Program-made: the position numbers and the translations under genes
Source: Xylanibacter ruminicola
Lineage (GTDB): Bacteria > Bacteroidota > Bacteroidia > Bacteroidales > Bacteroidaceae
Assembly (NCBI GenBank): GCA_015060625.1
Contig: SUYC01000001.1
Span: 310,001-374,000 of the forward strand
Reading direction: 5' to 3'
Length of the DNA: 64,000 nucleotides
Shown: positions 50,061 to 57,831 of the stretch, piece by piece
Layout: each line of letters begins with the position of its first letter
How positions within the stretch are numbered: the stretch's first letter is position 1
Notes under the pieces: generated by a model
Told to the model about the DNA's origin: nothing
Databases searched by the model: none
The model's input: only the letters and a program-made list of their open reading frames with translations

Positions 50061-50863
50061 TTACTGAAATACATTCTTTACAACAGCCTGGCATTGAGGT
50101 ATTTGGAACACTCACCGAAGCACAGCTTCGCAATAAGCTCGATGCCGAGCGAGGCTTGTTTATAGCCGAAAGTCCGAAAGTCATCCGTGTGGCGCTGCAG
50201 GCTGGCTACGAGCCTCAGGCCCTGTTGTGCGAGCGTCGCCACATCACAGGCGATGCAGCCGATATTATTGCCGCTTGTGGCGATATACCTATTTATACTG
50301 GCGAGCGCGAACTGCTGGCCCAGCTCACCGGCTATACCCTCACCCGAGGCGTGCTCTGTGCCATGCGTCGCAAACCCGAACGCAGTGTACAAGATGTGCT
50401 GGGCAGTCTTCCCGACCATCAGAAACATCGCATCGTGGTGATCGATGGCGTTGTAGATACCACTAATATCGGAGCCATCTTCCGCAGTGCAGCCGCTTTG
50501 GGCATCGATGCCGTGCTGCTCACCCGCAACAGCTGCGACCCACTCAACCGTCGTGCCGTTCGTGTGTCGATGGGATCGGTATTCCTGGTTCCCTGGACAT
50601 GGCTCGACTCTTACGACACCCTGCGCTCGTTAGACTATCGCACAGCCGCTATGGCACTCACTAACCAGTCGATATCCCTCGACGATCCCGTTCTGAAGCA
50701 GCAGCAACGCTTGGCATTTATCATGGGCACCGAGGGTGACGGTCTGCCCCAGCAAACCATCACCAACGCCGATTTCACCGTGCGCATACCGATGTCGCAT
50801 CAAGTAGATTCACTCAATGTGGCAGCGGCAGCGGCGGTAGCTTTCTGGGAACTCAGAAAGTAA
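50057..50863 (+). CDS. TrmH/SpoU-family RNA 2'-O-methyltransferase
   Basis: A 268-residue SPOUT methyltransferase. The N-terminal substrate-binding region is followed by the trefoil-knot core with motif 1 IDGVVDTTNIGAIFRSAAALG, motif 2 IMGTEGDGL and motif 3 RIPMSHQVDSLNVAAAAAVAFWE. These enzymes methylate ribose 2'-OH in tRNA or rRNA; the target here is unknown. The start overlaps the M64 gene by 4 bp and the stop is 4 bp before the convergent mtgA. It forms the last gene of the folK-like operon. Confidence 0.95.
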   Translation: MITEIHSLQQPGIEVFGTLTEAQLRNKLDAERGLFIAESPKVIRVALQAGYEPQALLCERRHITGDAADIIAACGDIPIYTGERELLAQLTGYTLTRGVLCAMRRKPERSVQDVLGSLPDHQKHRIVVIDGVVDTTNIGAIFRSAAALGIDAVLLTRNSCDPLNRRAVRVSMGSVFLVPWTWLDSYDTLRSLDYRTAAMALTNQSISLDDPVLKQQQRLAFIMGTEGDGLPQQTITNADFTVRIPMSHQVDSLNVAAAAAVAFWELRK

Positions 50864-50867
50864 GTGA

Positions 50868-51554
50868 TTATTTATCCGAAAGTTTTTCTACGTATTTCAT
50901 CTCGCGCATAATCCTTGCCTGGCGCTTATACATATAGCCCGAAGGATTCTTGCTCGAGAATTTACGTGGATTGGGCAGTGTAGCTGCAATCAGGGCGCAT
51001 TGTGCTTTCGAAAGGTTCAATGCATCGGTATTAAAGTGCTCCTCGGCCACGGCCTGTGCACCATAGATACCATCCCCCATCTCAATCGAGTTCAGATACA
51101 CCTCCATGATGCGCTCCTTGCTCCACATCAGTTCGATCAGTGCTGTGAAATACACCTCGAACCCTTTACGCACCCACGAGCGTCCCGGCCACAGAAACAC
51201 ATTCTTAGCCGTTTGCTGCGAGATGGTAGATGCCCCCAGTTTGCGTTTCTCAGGGTGCTTGCTGTTGCGTTTGGCAGCCTTTTCGATAGCTTTGAAGTCA
51301 AAGCCGTGATGCTGCAAGAATTTGGCATCCTCGCTGGCCATTACTGCCGTGGGCAACGATGGTGATATCTTATCCAGCGCCACCCAGTGGTGTTTCAACT
51401 TCAGGTCCTTGCCCTCGCTTATCTGCTGCGAACAGCGTATAAACATCAGTGGCGTGAAGTAAACAGGCACAAAACGTAATGCCACAACAGCAAGAATAGT
51501 GGAGGCAAAAAATGCCACCACTATCCATTTCAGAGTATTCTTAAGAATCTTCAA
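50868..51554 (-). CDS. mtgA: Monofunctional biosynthetic peptidoglycan transglycosylase
   Basis: A 228-residue GT51 glycosyltransferase that polymerises lipid II into glycan strands. A single N-terminal transmembrane helix ([20 protein letters not shown]) anchors it. The GT51 motifs are present: [53 protein letters not shown] and [15 protein letters not shown]. No transpeptidase domain follows. It is convergent with the TrmH-type gene and ends 4 bp from it. It is separated by only 30 bp from the OmpA lipoprotein gene on the same strand, possibly one transcript. Confidence 0.96.
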   Translation of the reverse strand: MKILKNTLKWIVVAFFASTILAVVALRFVPVYFTPLMFIRCSQQISEGKDLKLKHHWVALDKISPSLPTAVMASEDAKFLQHHGFDFKAIEKAAKRNSKHPEKRKLGASTISQQTAKNVFLWPGRSWVRKGFEVYFTALIELMWSKERIMEVYLNSIEMGDGIYGAQAVAEEHFNTDALNLSKAQCALIAATLPNPRKFSSKNPSGYMYKRQARIMREMKYVEKLSDK

Positions 51555-51584
51555 TTTTCTAATCTTTCAATTCTTCACTTTTTT

Positions 51585-52265
51585 TTACTTGTTCGCTTCT
51601 GCGTTAGCCTCCTTAATCATCTGCTCCGAAGCATACATGTAAACCTCTACACGACGGTTCTGCTTACGACCCTCGGCAGTGCTGTTGTCGGCAACAGGAT
51701 TGGTTGAACCCTGACCGTCAACCATCTTAATCTGTGAAGCAGAAACGCCCAGCGACTTCAGATAGTTAGACACGCTCTTGGCACGGTTCACCGACAGAGG
51801 ATTGTTGATAGCGTCGCTACCAGTATTGTCGGTGTGTCCGTAGATGGCGATATCACACTGGTCGTTGTTCTTCAGCACGTTAGCAAACTGCTGCAGCGAG
51901 TTCTTCGAAGCGGCATTCAGATCAGCCTTATTGGTAGCAAACAGGATACCAGAGTCGAATGTCACCTTCACAGCCTCCAGACCGTTAGCGTCGGTAATCG
52001 TCTCAACCTGAGCGTTCTTCACAGCCTCGGCCTCCTTCTTGGCCTTGTCCATCTTCTTACCGATGATAGCACCAGTACCAGCACCTACAGCACCACCGAT
52101 AGCAGCACCAACAGCTGTGTTACCAGCAATCTTACCAATGATAGCACCCAGGGCAGCACCGCCACCAGCACCAATCATAGTTCCCTTAGCTGTGTTACTC
52201 ATGTTACATCCTGCCAACACTATCGAAGCGCACAGTGCAACAGCGATTGATTTCATACTTTTCAT
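51585..52265 (-). CDS. OmpA-family lipoprotein with glycine zipper
   Basis: A 226-residue envelope lipoprotein. Signal and lipobox are SIAVALCASIVLAGC. A glycine-zipper segment (GTMIGAGGGAALGAIIGKIA and following) covers about 28-70, then a short Lys/Ala/Glu-rich helical linker. The C-terminal OmpA-like peptidoglycan-binding domain carries NKADLNAASKNSLQQFAN, IYGHTDNTGSDAINNPLSVN and GQGSTNPVADNSTAEGR. It therefore tethers the outer membrane to the cell wall. Start: Met codons at 52265 or 52256; the longer upstream frame to 52346 crosses the promoter. mtgA follows within 30 bp. Confidence 0.93.
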   Translation of the reverse strand: MKSMKSIAVALCASIVLAGCNMSNTAKGTMIGAGGGAALGAIIGKIAGNTAVGAAIGGAVGAGTGAIIGKKMDKAKKEAEAVKNAQVETITDANGLEAVKVTFDSGILFATNKADLNAASKNSLQQFANVLKNNDQCDIAIYGHTDNTGSDAINNPLSVNRAKSVSNYLKSLGVSASQIKMVDGQGSTNPVADNSTAEGRKQNRRVEVYMYASEQMIKEANAEANK

Positions 52266-52312
52266 AATCATTCTAAATTTGTTAATTAATCGTTTACTAT
52301 TGTTTCTGCGTG

Positions 52313-52320
52313 CAAAGATA
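52313..52320 (-). promoter_or_regulatory. Promoter -7 box for the OmpA lipoprotein gene
   Basis: TATCTTTG on the minus strand followed by GCACGC, 48 bp before the ATG at 52265. Confidence 0.75.
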
Positions 52321-52388
52321 GTACATTTTTTTAAAGCGAATATCATTAAATCGATATTTTTTTGTATTTTTGTTCCGATTAATGATTT

Positions 52389-52859
52389 TTATGCATTAAT
52401 AAAGTTCACTTTGCGTCGGTTACTAAACGGCCTTACTGCAAAGTGCAGCCAGATGGCACCATAGCTGTTTTTCTCAATCAGTAGCTCGTCGAAATCCTGA
52501 TGAGTCTCATCCGCGTAATCCAGTAGTATCGTGGCATAGCGTATTAATTGCTCAGCACCCAACACCCGGATATCAACGGCGCAACCCGTAAGGTGGTTAC
52601 TGCCAGCTACGCCACCAACCTTTTTATTCAATTGCGGACTGCGATACCCAGAGTTTATGCGGATGGGCTCCTCGCCTACTCCATATTTATTATTATATCG
52701 CTTCCTTAACTCTTCCAGCCAAACACACAATCGCTTAAGATTAGCAATCGCCTCATGACTTGGGATGTTATACACTTCAGGATACTTGCTCCTCGTGAAC
52801 TCCCCGAGCAAGAAGTGCTCGGAGAGGTTTACATTATTATTTAACTGTACTATTTCCAT
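52389..52859 (-). CDS. M15-family peptidase, phage endolysin-like
   Basis: A 156-residue small protein of the Peptidase_M15_3 kind. Zn-ligand motifs are visible: SGYRSPQLNKKVGG followed by SNHLTGCAVDIRV (His and Asp), and a terminal IWLHFAVRP (His). It has no signal peptide, which fits a phage- or mobile-element lysis or release enzyme rather than a secreted housekeeping peptidase. It is the last gene of the leftward accessory cluster, 19 bp after the primase-like gene. Genes of this type often sit beside BT4734-type primases in Bacteroidales genomes; the joint role is not established. Confidence 0.88.
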   Translation of the reverse strand: MEIVQLNNNVNLSEHFLLGEFTRSKYPEVYNIPSHEAIANLKRLCVWLEELRKRYNNKYGVGEEPIRINSGYRSPQLNKKVGGVAGSNHLTGCAVDIRVLGAEQLIRYATILLDYADETHQDFDELLIEKNSYGAIWLHFAVRPFSNRRKVNFINA

Positions 52860-52878
52860 ATTTACATTTTCTCATTTT

Positions 52879-55218
52879 TTAATTATTACATTTTCCCTTG
52901 TATTTTTCGCTCTTAACAAAACTGAAATCTGAAATCTGAAACACATACTTTCTACTTTTCCAGATTCTTATCATTTTGATGGCCCTACTTGCATCCATGC
53001 CTTGCTTTTGGCGCATGCGTTTGGCATCGTCTAATGTAAACTCATCGGGCAGCAGCTCTAAGAGGTTGCGAGGACCGCGGGTACCTATGCGCTCGCCTTC
53101 TTGGTTGGCCTTTTCGATGTCTTCACCAAAGAACTGCATCTTGCACCAGAGATCGTACTGCAGACTCCAACGGACAAAATCTTCAATTGTCTTTTCCCAT
53201 TGGCAGCCATTGGCTACATACAGCACACAAGCCTTTAACCAGGCTATCACAATGGCACGATGCGACAGGTTCCAGTAGGTTTCGTTCTGCGACAATCGGG
53301 CAAATTCTGCGCACTCCTCCTGTAGCTTTTTAGCCAGCTTGAAAGCCTGCGGACAGTCAACTACGCCATGAGCCGACACGAGGTTGTCGATATACGTTTT
53401 CAGCTCAGCATCAAACGCCTCGTCGTACTTGCCGTAGATGGGCTGCTCTGCTCCAATCTCCATCTCTGGGATGGTACAGAAGTTGATACGGCTGATAGGA
53501 CCATCGGTGAGTACACGACTGAAAAAGCGACGACCTTTCTGAATGGTAGTACAAGCGTTCCAGTTGAATCTACACTTTGGTCTGGCTGTTACACTCTGTG
53601 TACCGATACGTGTCTGACCGAACTCAGCACCTGGGTCGAAAGCCAAGCACATCAGCTGGAAATGCTGCTTACCAGTCTGTCCTTTCAGCTGCTCAAACAA
53701 ATCAATCTCGTTCAGCTTTACATATACAAAGTGCCCTTCGGCTTCGTCCATGCGGGTAACCAATGCAGGCTTGGTCATATCAGGATCAATCTCTTGTATC
53801 ACCAGTCCTTCGGGTCGCACCTGCTTATCCTTATTGGCACCCTTCTTTTGGCAATCCTTTTTCCACTCGGCCTCTCTTCGGGTGTTCTCAGCATCGCGGG
53901 CTTTGATATCGGCCATAATATGACGGATAGGCTCGTCGATACAACCTTTACCTGCGCCCGTATGCGCCATCAGACAGTTCATCAGCGTGGCCTCATGCTT
54001 CACGTGATCAGTGTACTCAAACTCTACTTCTTTCAGATGTGTGCCAAGCGATGGAAACACCGCATGCGCCACCGCAGCTTTGTATTGGTTGGGGGTATTC
54101 TTGGTAAGTAGTTTAATCAGTTTTGGCAACTTCGTTGGCATCTCAGGTGGCAGAGGAGTTGTGTGATCACTCACATCTGTTTCTTTTTCATCCCCCAGTC
54201 TCCTACTCTTTGTAAATATTGCCTCCTCGTCCTTATTCAGCTTACGTGAAGGATTATAATACTTATCATAAAAGTCAGCCACACACGCCTGGATGTTCTC
54301 ATCAGCCCAGTGTTCGGGCATCAGCTCCGCCAAAGCTCCGTTTGCCTCCTCCTTACTCAGCAATTGGTTAGCACCACTCAGGAAAATCTTCACCGCATTA
54401 TGCCTACCGCCAATATCCGTAAAGTCCGACTTCTCCAGTCCCTTAGCCTTCAACACCGCCTCCATCACAAACCTCACCCGCTCATCGATGGGGTTATTTT
54501 GGCACGGATTCTTGGACGAGCCAAGCGGCCGCTCGACCTGTGGTCGCTTGCAAGGCAAGAAAGCCGAGTCCGTGCCTAATTCTTCTAACCACGGTTTATA
54601 ATGCTTCCGCGCCTTCTTGGCTCCTGGCGGCACCTGCTCTTCACCTTTACGCTCGCGCTCTTTCAATCTAGCATATTCCGCCTCGCACTCCTCAACCGTC
54701 ATGGGTTCACTAAACAGCTCGTCGTCAAGATAAAGTAAATCATTTTCATTACCACTCGAACTGAACGAAACCCTTTGTAAATCATGCACATTAGTGTCCA
54801 TTTCAATCTGAAGGATAGTAGAAATGCGCACTTGATTCTCTAAGATGGTAGTGCCAGGCTGACGCTTACAAACCAGATGATATCCTCCGCTTGCGCTCTT
54901 CTCCAGCAGCATCAAACCAATCTCATCTTTCTTGGCCAGTATCTGCTGCGCCATTGCCGCACTCTGTTCGGCATCGTAGCAATCCACATCGTGGAAAAAG
55001 TAGCTGCCTATACTCTTGCAACCAGCCAAAGCCGAGCTCTTCAGCACACCGATATTATAGGCAAACTGCTCCAATTGCGCCTTGGCTTTCACGTCGCCTT
55101 TGCGGGCTTTATTCAGATTGTCCAGATTCTCCTTGGTGTTTCTGAGCGCCAAGAAATCCTCACGATTCTTTACCAGATAAGCAAACTTCTTACCCTTATT
55201 AACTATGCGGTAAATCAT
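52879..55218 (-). CDS. Primase-helicase-like protein (BT4734-like N-terminal domain plus DUF3987-type region), with palindromic insert
   Basis: A 779-residue protein of a family common in Bacteroidales mobile regions. Residues about 45-170 (SIGSYFFHDVDCYDAEQ, SASGGYHLVCKRQPG and NVHDLQRVSFSSS) look like the VirE-N/BT4734 domain, with an hDhD-like and SGxxH-like pattern reminiscent of archaeo-eukaryotic primases. The C-terminal half has a Walker-A-like NCLMAHTGAGKG near 415 and fits the DUF3987 DNA-processing region. Residues about 214-240 (AFLPCKRPQVERPLGSSKNP) are encoded by the palindromic element at 54501-54576. A role in element replication is inferred. It overlaps the next upstream gene by 4 bp. 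Confidence 0.8.
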   Translation of the reverse strand: MIYRIVNKGKKFAYLVKNREDFLALRNTKENLDNLNKARKGDVKAKAQLEQFAYNIGVLKSSALAGCKSIGSYFFHDVDCYDAEQSAAMAQQILAKKDEIGLMLLEKSASGGYHLVCKRQPGTTILENQVRISTILQIEMDTNVHDLQRVSFSSSGNENDLLYLDDELFSEPMTVEECEAEYARLKERERKGEEQVPPGAKKARKHYKPWLEELGTDSAFLPCKRPQVERPLGSSKNPCQNNPIDERVRFVMEAVLKAKGLEKSDFTDIGGRHNAVKIFLSGANQLLSKEEANGALAELMPEHWADENIQACVADFYDKYYNPSRKLNKDEEAIFTKSRRLGDEKETDVSDHTTPLPPEMPTKLPKLIKLLTKNTPNQYKAAVAHAVFPSLGTHLKEVEFEYTDHVKHEATLMNCLMAHTGAGKGCIDEPIRHIMADIKARDAENTRREAEWKKDCQKKGANKDKQVRPEGLVIQEIDPDMTKPALVTRMDEAEGHFVYVKLNEIDLFEQLKGQTGKQHFQLMCLAFDPGAEFGQTRIGTQSVTARPKCRFNWNACTTIQKGRRFFSRVLTDGPISRINFCTIPEMEIGAEQPIYGKYDEAFDAELKTYIDNLVSAHGVVDCPQAFKLAKKLQEECAEFARLSQNETYWNLSHRAIVIAWLKACVLYVANGCQWEKTIEDFVRWSLQYDLWCKMQFFGEDIEKANQEGERIGTRGPRNLLELLPDEFTLDDAKRMRQKQGMDASRAIKMIRIWKSRKYVFQISDFSFVKSEKYKGKCNN
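54501..54576. repeat. Palindromic element with GGCACGGA ends inside the primase gene
   Basis: Outer ends GGCACGGA (54501-54508) and TCCGTGCC (54569-54576) are inverted. Between them lie hairpins CTTGG-acgag-CCAAG, CGACC-tgt-GGTCG and CTTGC-aag-GCAAG. The core 54530-54559 matches the prmA element (38506-38535) in 26 of 30 bases. Confidence 0.85.
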
Positions 55219-55586
55219 TTACTATATCCTTTCTTTTGTAGGTGTTTAATGATGGGACAAATACCCTTTCGCAGGATGGTGGGTAGCTGTGCGCGCAGTT
55301 CGTTAGGTACCACAAATGTTACGCGATCGTTGCCATCTGCGCCAAACGACAAACTGGCGTAACCACCTTTAAATTCAGGCTTATGGCGCAGGCGTTTAGT
55401 ACGCACAAACTCAAACGAGCCATTTCTTAACAGCTGTCCTAAGCCCTTGCCACGAAAAGCTTCCACTTGTCCTATACTCGGATTATCTGGCAGGAACTGC
55501 ACATAATCCATTTCTAAATCACTCTTTGTAACGGCCATCATGCCGTTAACAGTCACGGTCTTGTTTAATTTGTTATTTGTTTTCAT
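55215..55586 (-). CDS. Unknown small protein upstream of the primase-like gene
   Basis: A 123-residue protein, family not certain. After the start KTNNKLNKTVTVNG, the sequence contains SDLEMDYVQFLPDNPSIGQV, LGQLLRNGSFEFVRTKRLRH and YASLSFGADGNDRVTFVVPN, a basic beta-rich pattern that could bind nucleic acid. Histone-like (HU-type) small proteins often accompany this primase family, but I cannot show that here. Start: ATG at 55586, preceded by an A-rich stretch; an open frame upstream to 55658 is considered untranslated. Its last 4 bp overlap the primase gene (ATGA), so the two are translationally coupled. Confidence 0.7.
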   Translation of the reverse strand: MKTNNKLNKTVTVNGMMAVTKSDLEMDYVQFLPDNPSIGQVEAFRGKGLGQLLRNGSFEFVRTKRLRHKPEFKGGYASLSFGADGNDRVTFVVPNELRAQLPTILRKGICPIIKHLQKKGYSK

Positions 55587-55688
55587 TTTGTTTTTGAGCT
55601 TTAAAGCGAGAAGAAGTTTCGGATTCCTTGGCCATTTACTCGAGAATATCCTCCTCACCTCAACTCAAAATTATGCTTAAAGGAATGT

Positions 55689-55970
55689 TTAATGTTTAAT
55701 CTTGCAAATCTCATTTGCAATCACGTCCATAAACGCTTGTCCATTGTACTCGCGAGTTTGGAATCGCAAATCAGCAACCACCAGCTCGTTTTCAGCAAAG
55801 TCTATGGTGGCCAGGTTACCAAGTGTTGTAACCACATAGCTGTTAGCATATTTGCCACCAAGTTCCTGTAACACTAAGGTTCGCTTATTCAGCACACCAT
55901 TCTCACTTTTCTCACTCTGTACGGTAGTCATTACCCCGCACTTTTTCACTCTTAAAATCATTGTGTTCAT
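55689..55970 (-). CDS. Small DUF3127/SSB-like protein
   Basis: A 93-residue protein. The segment GGKYANSYVVTTLGNLATID and the end DLRFQTREYNGQAFMDVIAN, with an Arg-Glu-Tyr-Asn-Gly turn, resemble the OB fold of DUF3127 (a phage/plasmid single-stranded DNA-binding-like family). The N-terminal TTVQSEKSENGVLNKRTLVL is charged. An ssDNA-binding role beside a primase-like protein is plausible but inferred. It is 13 bp downstream of the 54-residue gene at 55983 and 102 bp upstream of the 123-residue gene, all on the same strand. Confidence 0.6.
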   Translation of the reverse strand: MNTMILRVKKCGVMTTVQSEKSENGVLNKRTLVLQELGGKYANSYVVTTLGNLATIDFAENELVVADLRFQTREYNGQAFMDVIANEICKIKH

Positions 55971-55982
55971 AATGTTTAATCT

Positions 55983-56147
55983 TTAATCTTTAATGTAATA
56001 AATACTTCCGTATTTAGCTTGGAACTCCTCTCTTATCTCCTCGATGCTTTTTCGAGTAATGCGATATCCGCGATCGTAAGCTTGCTGCTCCTCGGCTCTC
56101 ACATTGGCCAGATACAGCAGATATTCTTTACGTTTAATCCCAGCCAT
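55983..56147 (-). CDS. 54-residue small helical protein overlapping the Rha-type gene
   Basis: A short frame (MAGIKRKEYLLYLANVRAEE, then QQAYDRGYRITRKSIEEIRE and a Tyr-rich end) starting at 56147, inside the last codons of the Rha-type gene (14-bp overlap in another frame), and ending 13 bp before the gene at 55970. Amphipathic charged helices and the tight overlap on both sides argue that it is translated. No family is recognised. Confidence 0.55.
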   Translation of the reverse strand: MAGIKRKEYLLYLANVRAEEQQAYDRGYRITRKSIEEIREEFQAKYGSIYYIKD

Positions 56148-56859
56148 GACCGTTTTCAATCAGGTTAGTAATAAAATCGCGACCTTTCTCTGTCCAAACC
56201 AGATAGGTTTCGTATTTCAGCTTGCCTTTCAGCGAGTAACTCACATTCAATCGATCGGCCGTCAGCCCTAACCCTTCGTACTTGGGTAGTAGTCGGTACT
56301 GTCCGCATCGCCATCGTTGAATCTTCATGTCAACCAGAAACGAGTTCAGGTCGTGCGCTGTCATGTTGTAAACGGCAGCAATCTCCGAAACCGTCAAGCA
56401 GCCGTCGCTCTCCTCGTTCACCTCATCCAGCTGCTCGCCTACTATCTCTTCCGACTCGTGCAGCACCTCTTGCTTGGTGGTAAGCAATCGCATCGACTGG
56501 TGTTGTGTCAGTCGTTCCATTTCCAACTGTTCCCATCGCAGCACTAGCTTAGCACGTTCTTCGTCGCGGAACTTGGTGGCAATGTACAGCGTTTCGGTTT
56601 TGGTGAGTTCGTAACAGGGGAATTCACGAACACCACCGTTAGGTTGTATCACTTTTCGGGATGACTGGGAAAATTTTCCCAATGATACCCTTTCCCACGC
56701 AGGCTCCATCTTTCTGATGGCTTTTAGTATGTCGTTGTGGGGTTTCCCGCAAATCTCAGCAATCTCCAGCGACGTCATGTACGCCGTCTGTTGTTTAAAC
56801 TGGGTATGCATGCGGGTTGTTAAACTTGAAGTTGTTTTTGAAATTGTAATTGTATTCAT
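56134..56859 (-). CDS. Rha-type phage regulatory protein with KilAC-like C terminus
   Basis: A 241-residue DNA-binding regulator. The N-terminal half (about 27-115) carries the pRha pattern: MTSLEIAEICGKPHNDILKA, then KVIQPNGGVREFPCYELTKT and ATKFRDEERAKLVLRWEQLE. The C-terminal quarter (SEIAAVYNMTAHDLNSFLVD, RWRCGQYRLLPKYEGLGLTA) resembles the phage antirepressor KilAC domain. Rha proteins interfere with phage infection or act as phage regulators. It is the most upstream annotated member of the tightly packed part of the accessory cluster. It has no clear TAnnTTTG box ahead of it, so control may be by element-specific signals. Confidence 0.85.
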   Translation of the reverse strand: MNTITISKTTSSLTTRMHTQFKQQTAYMTSLEIAEICGKPHNDILKAIRKMEPAWERVSLGKFSQSSRKVIQPNGGVREFPCYELTKTETLYIATKFRDEERAKLVLRWEQLEMERLTQHQSMRLLTTKQEVLHESEEIVGEQLDEVNEESDGCLTVSEIAAVYNMTAHDLNSFLVDMKIQRWRCGQYRLLPKYEGLGLTADRLNVSYSLKGKLKYETYLVWTEKGRDFITNLIENGHGWD

Positions 56860-57166
56860 AATCTTTAAAATTTTAAATTGTTATTGTTTAAAAATGTACG
56901 TGCGCCTCTGTGCGCACATGTGCGTATATTTACGCAATTATATCGCCCTCCGCCATTCGGAAGGTGAATGTTGTACCAGCATGTCAAAGATCGTGCAAGC
57001 CGAACGCAGAGCTAAGCTTGCTTGGGCTTTGCTGAGGCGCGGCCGATGTTCGAGGCGTAGCCTCAAAGAACGATTGATTTTTGAATCACGTCGGCAAAGG
57101 TATAGCAAGTTTCCGAGCCGACAATGGCCGTTTTTTCGATTGTCCAGAAACTTGTCCAGCTTTCGG
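56860..57166. other. 307-bp region with palindromic array
   Basis: Contains hairpins GCAAGC...GCTTGC (56995-57021) and GTTC-GAGGC-gta-GCCTC-aaa-GAAC (57048-57071) in a GC-richer block (about 56985-57075), flanked by AT-rich sequence. No coding region is supported. Confidence 0.5.
56995..57071. repeat. Palindromic array upstream of the Rha-type gene
   Basis: Three inverted segments within 77 bp: GCAAGC/GCTTGC, CGCGGCCG, and GAGGC-gta-GCCTC bracketed by GTTC/GAAC. Its style resembles the hairpin element in prmA and the primase gene, but the sequence is not the same. Confidence 0.5.
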
Positions 57167-57649
57167 TTACTTGTCCATAAATCCGTCCAACTTTTGGCGT
57201 TTAGCCCTTCCGAAAGCACTCGAAAAACGCAAAAACAGATTTTTTCTCCTTATCTTTTCTTTAGGTTTCACATCATGAACAAAGCTCCAATCAGGGAACT
57301 TACCCACGGTGTCATTCACCTTATTATAGATTGTTGATCGTTTAGGCAGCCGCTCAATACCAATCTGTGATAGATAGCCAGTAAAATCATCAGGCGTTAG
57401 ATAATAATCCACACCATTAATAGCACCATCGTTTACACCTATCATGATGTATGCCAGGTCGCTGGGACGCTTATACACCTTTTTATCGGCTTGCAACTCC
57501 CTAATAGCTTCAGCAAAACACCGATCAATCACATCGCGTGTTTCAGCATAGCTGTTCGTACCCACCACCTTTGCAGCAGGACAAATACGCAACATTCCCA
57601 TAAAAGGCTCGTAAGCATCATCCTCAATTTCAATCACAATTTGTTTCAT
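57167..57649 (-). CDS. Hypothetical protein of the accessory cluster
   Basis: A 160-residue protein not recognised as a known family. It begins with a short acidic strand-helix unit KQIVIEIEDDAYEPFMGMLR, which resembles small regulatory or antitoxin-like N termini seen in this phylum. It continues with helical segments (TRDVIDRCFAEAIRELQADK, RPSDLAYIMIGVNDGAINGV) and a basic C terminus KEKIRRKNLFLRF. No signal peptide. The Asp/Tyr-rich middle suggests a folded globular protein. Start: ATG at 57649; a Met at 57688 is an alternative. The TATATTTG box at 57730-57737 can drive it. Confidence 0.6.
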   Translation of the reverse strand: MKQIVIEIEDDAYEPFMGMLRICPAAKVVGTNSYAETRDVIDRCFAEAIRELQADKKVYKRPSDLAYIMIGVNDGAINGVDYYLTPDDFTGYLSQIGIERLPKRSTIYNKVNDTVGKFPDWSFVHDVKPKEKIRRKNLFLRFSSAFGRAKRQKLDGFMDK

Positions 57650-57729
57650 TCTTGCTTCACGTTTGCGAAACAGAATGGGCCCATACATGTTTCTGGTTAG
57701 ACATTATTTTTTTATTGGAAATCCGAATG

Positions 57730-57737
57730 CAAATATA
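57730..57737 (-). promoter_or_regulatory. Promoter -7 box for the hypothetical gene at 57649
   Basis: TATATTTG on the minus strand followed by GCATTC, placing the transcript start about 75 bp ahead of the ATG at 57649 and about 35 bp ahead of the alternative ATG at 57688. Confidence 0.55.
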
Positions 57738-57831
57738 GAGAATGTACGAGCATAAACACAAAAATAATGTGAGAGTTTGCGATATATCTCACAAACCCTC
57801 ACATATTCTTTTAAACTCTAAGTAATTTGGT

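Noticed and set aside
56717..57337. Plus-strand ORF of 206 codons across the palindromic array
   Set aside because: It starts inside the Rha-type gene on the opposite strand and runs through palindromic, non-coding-like sequence with no domain.
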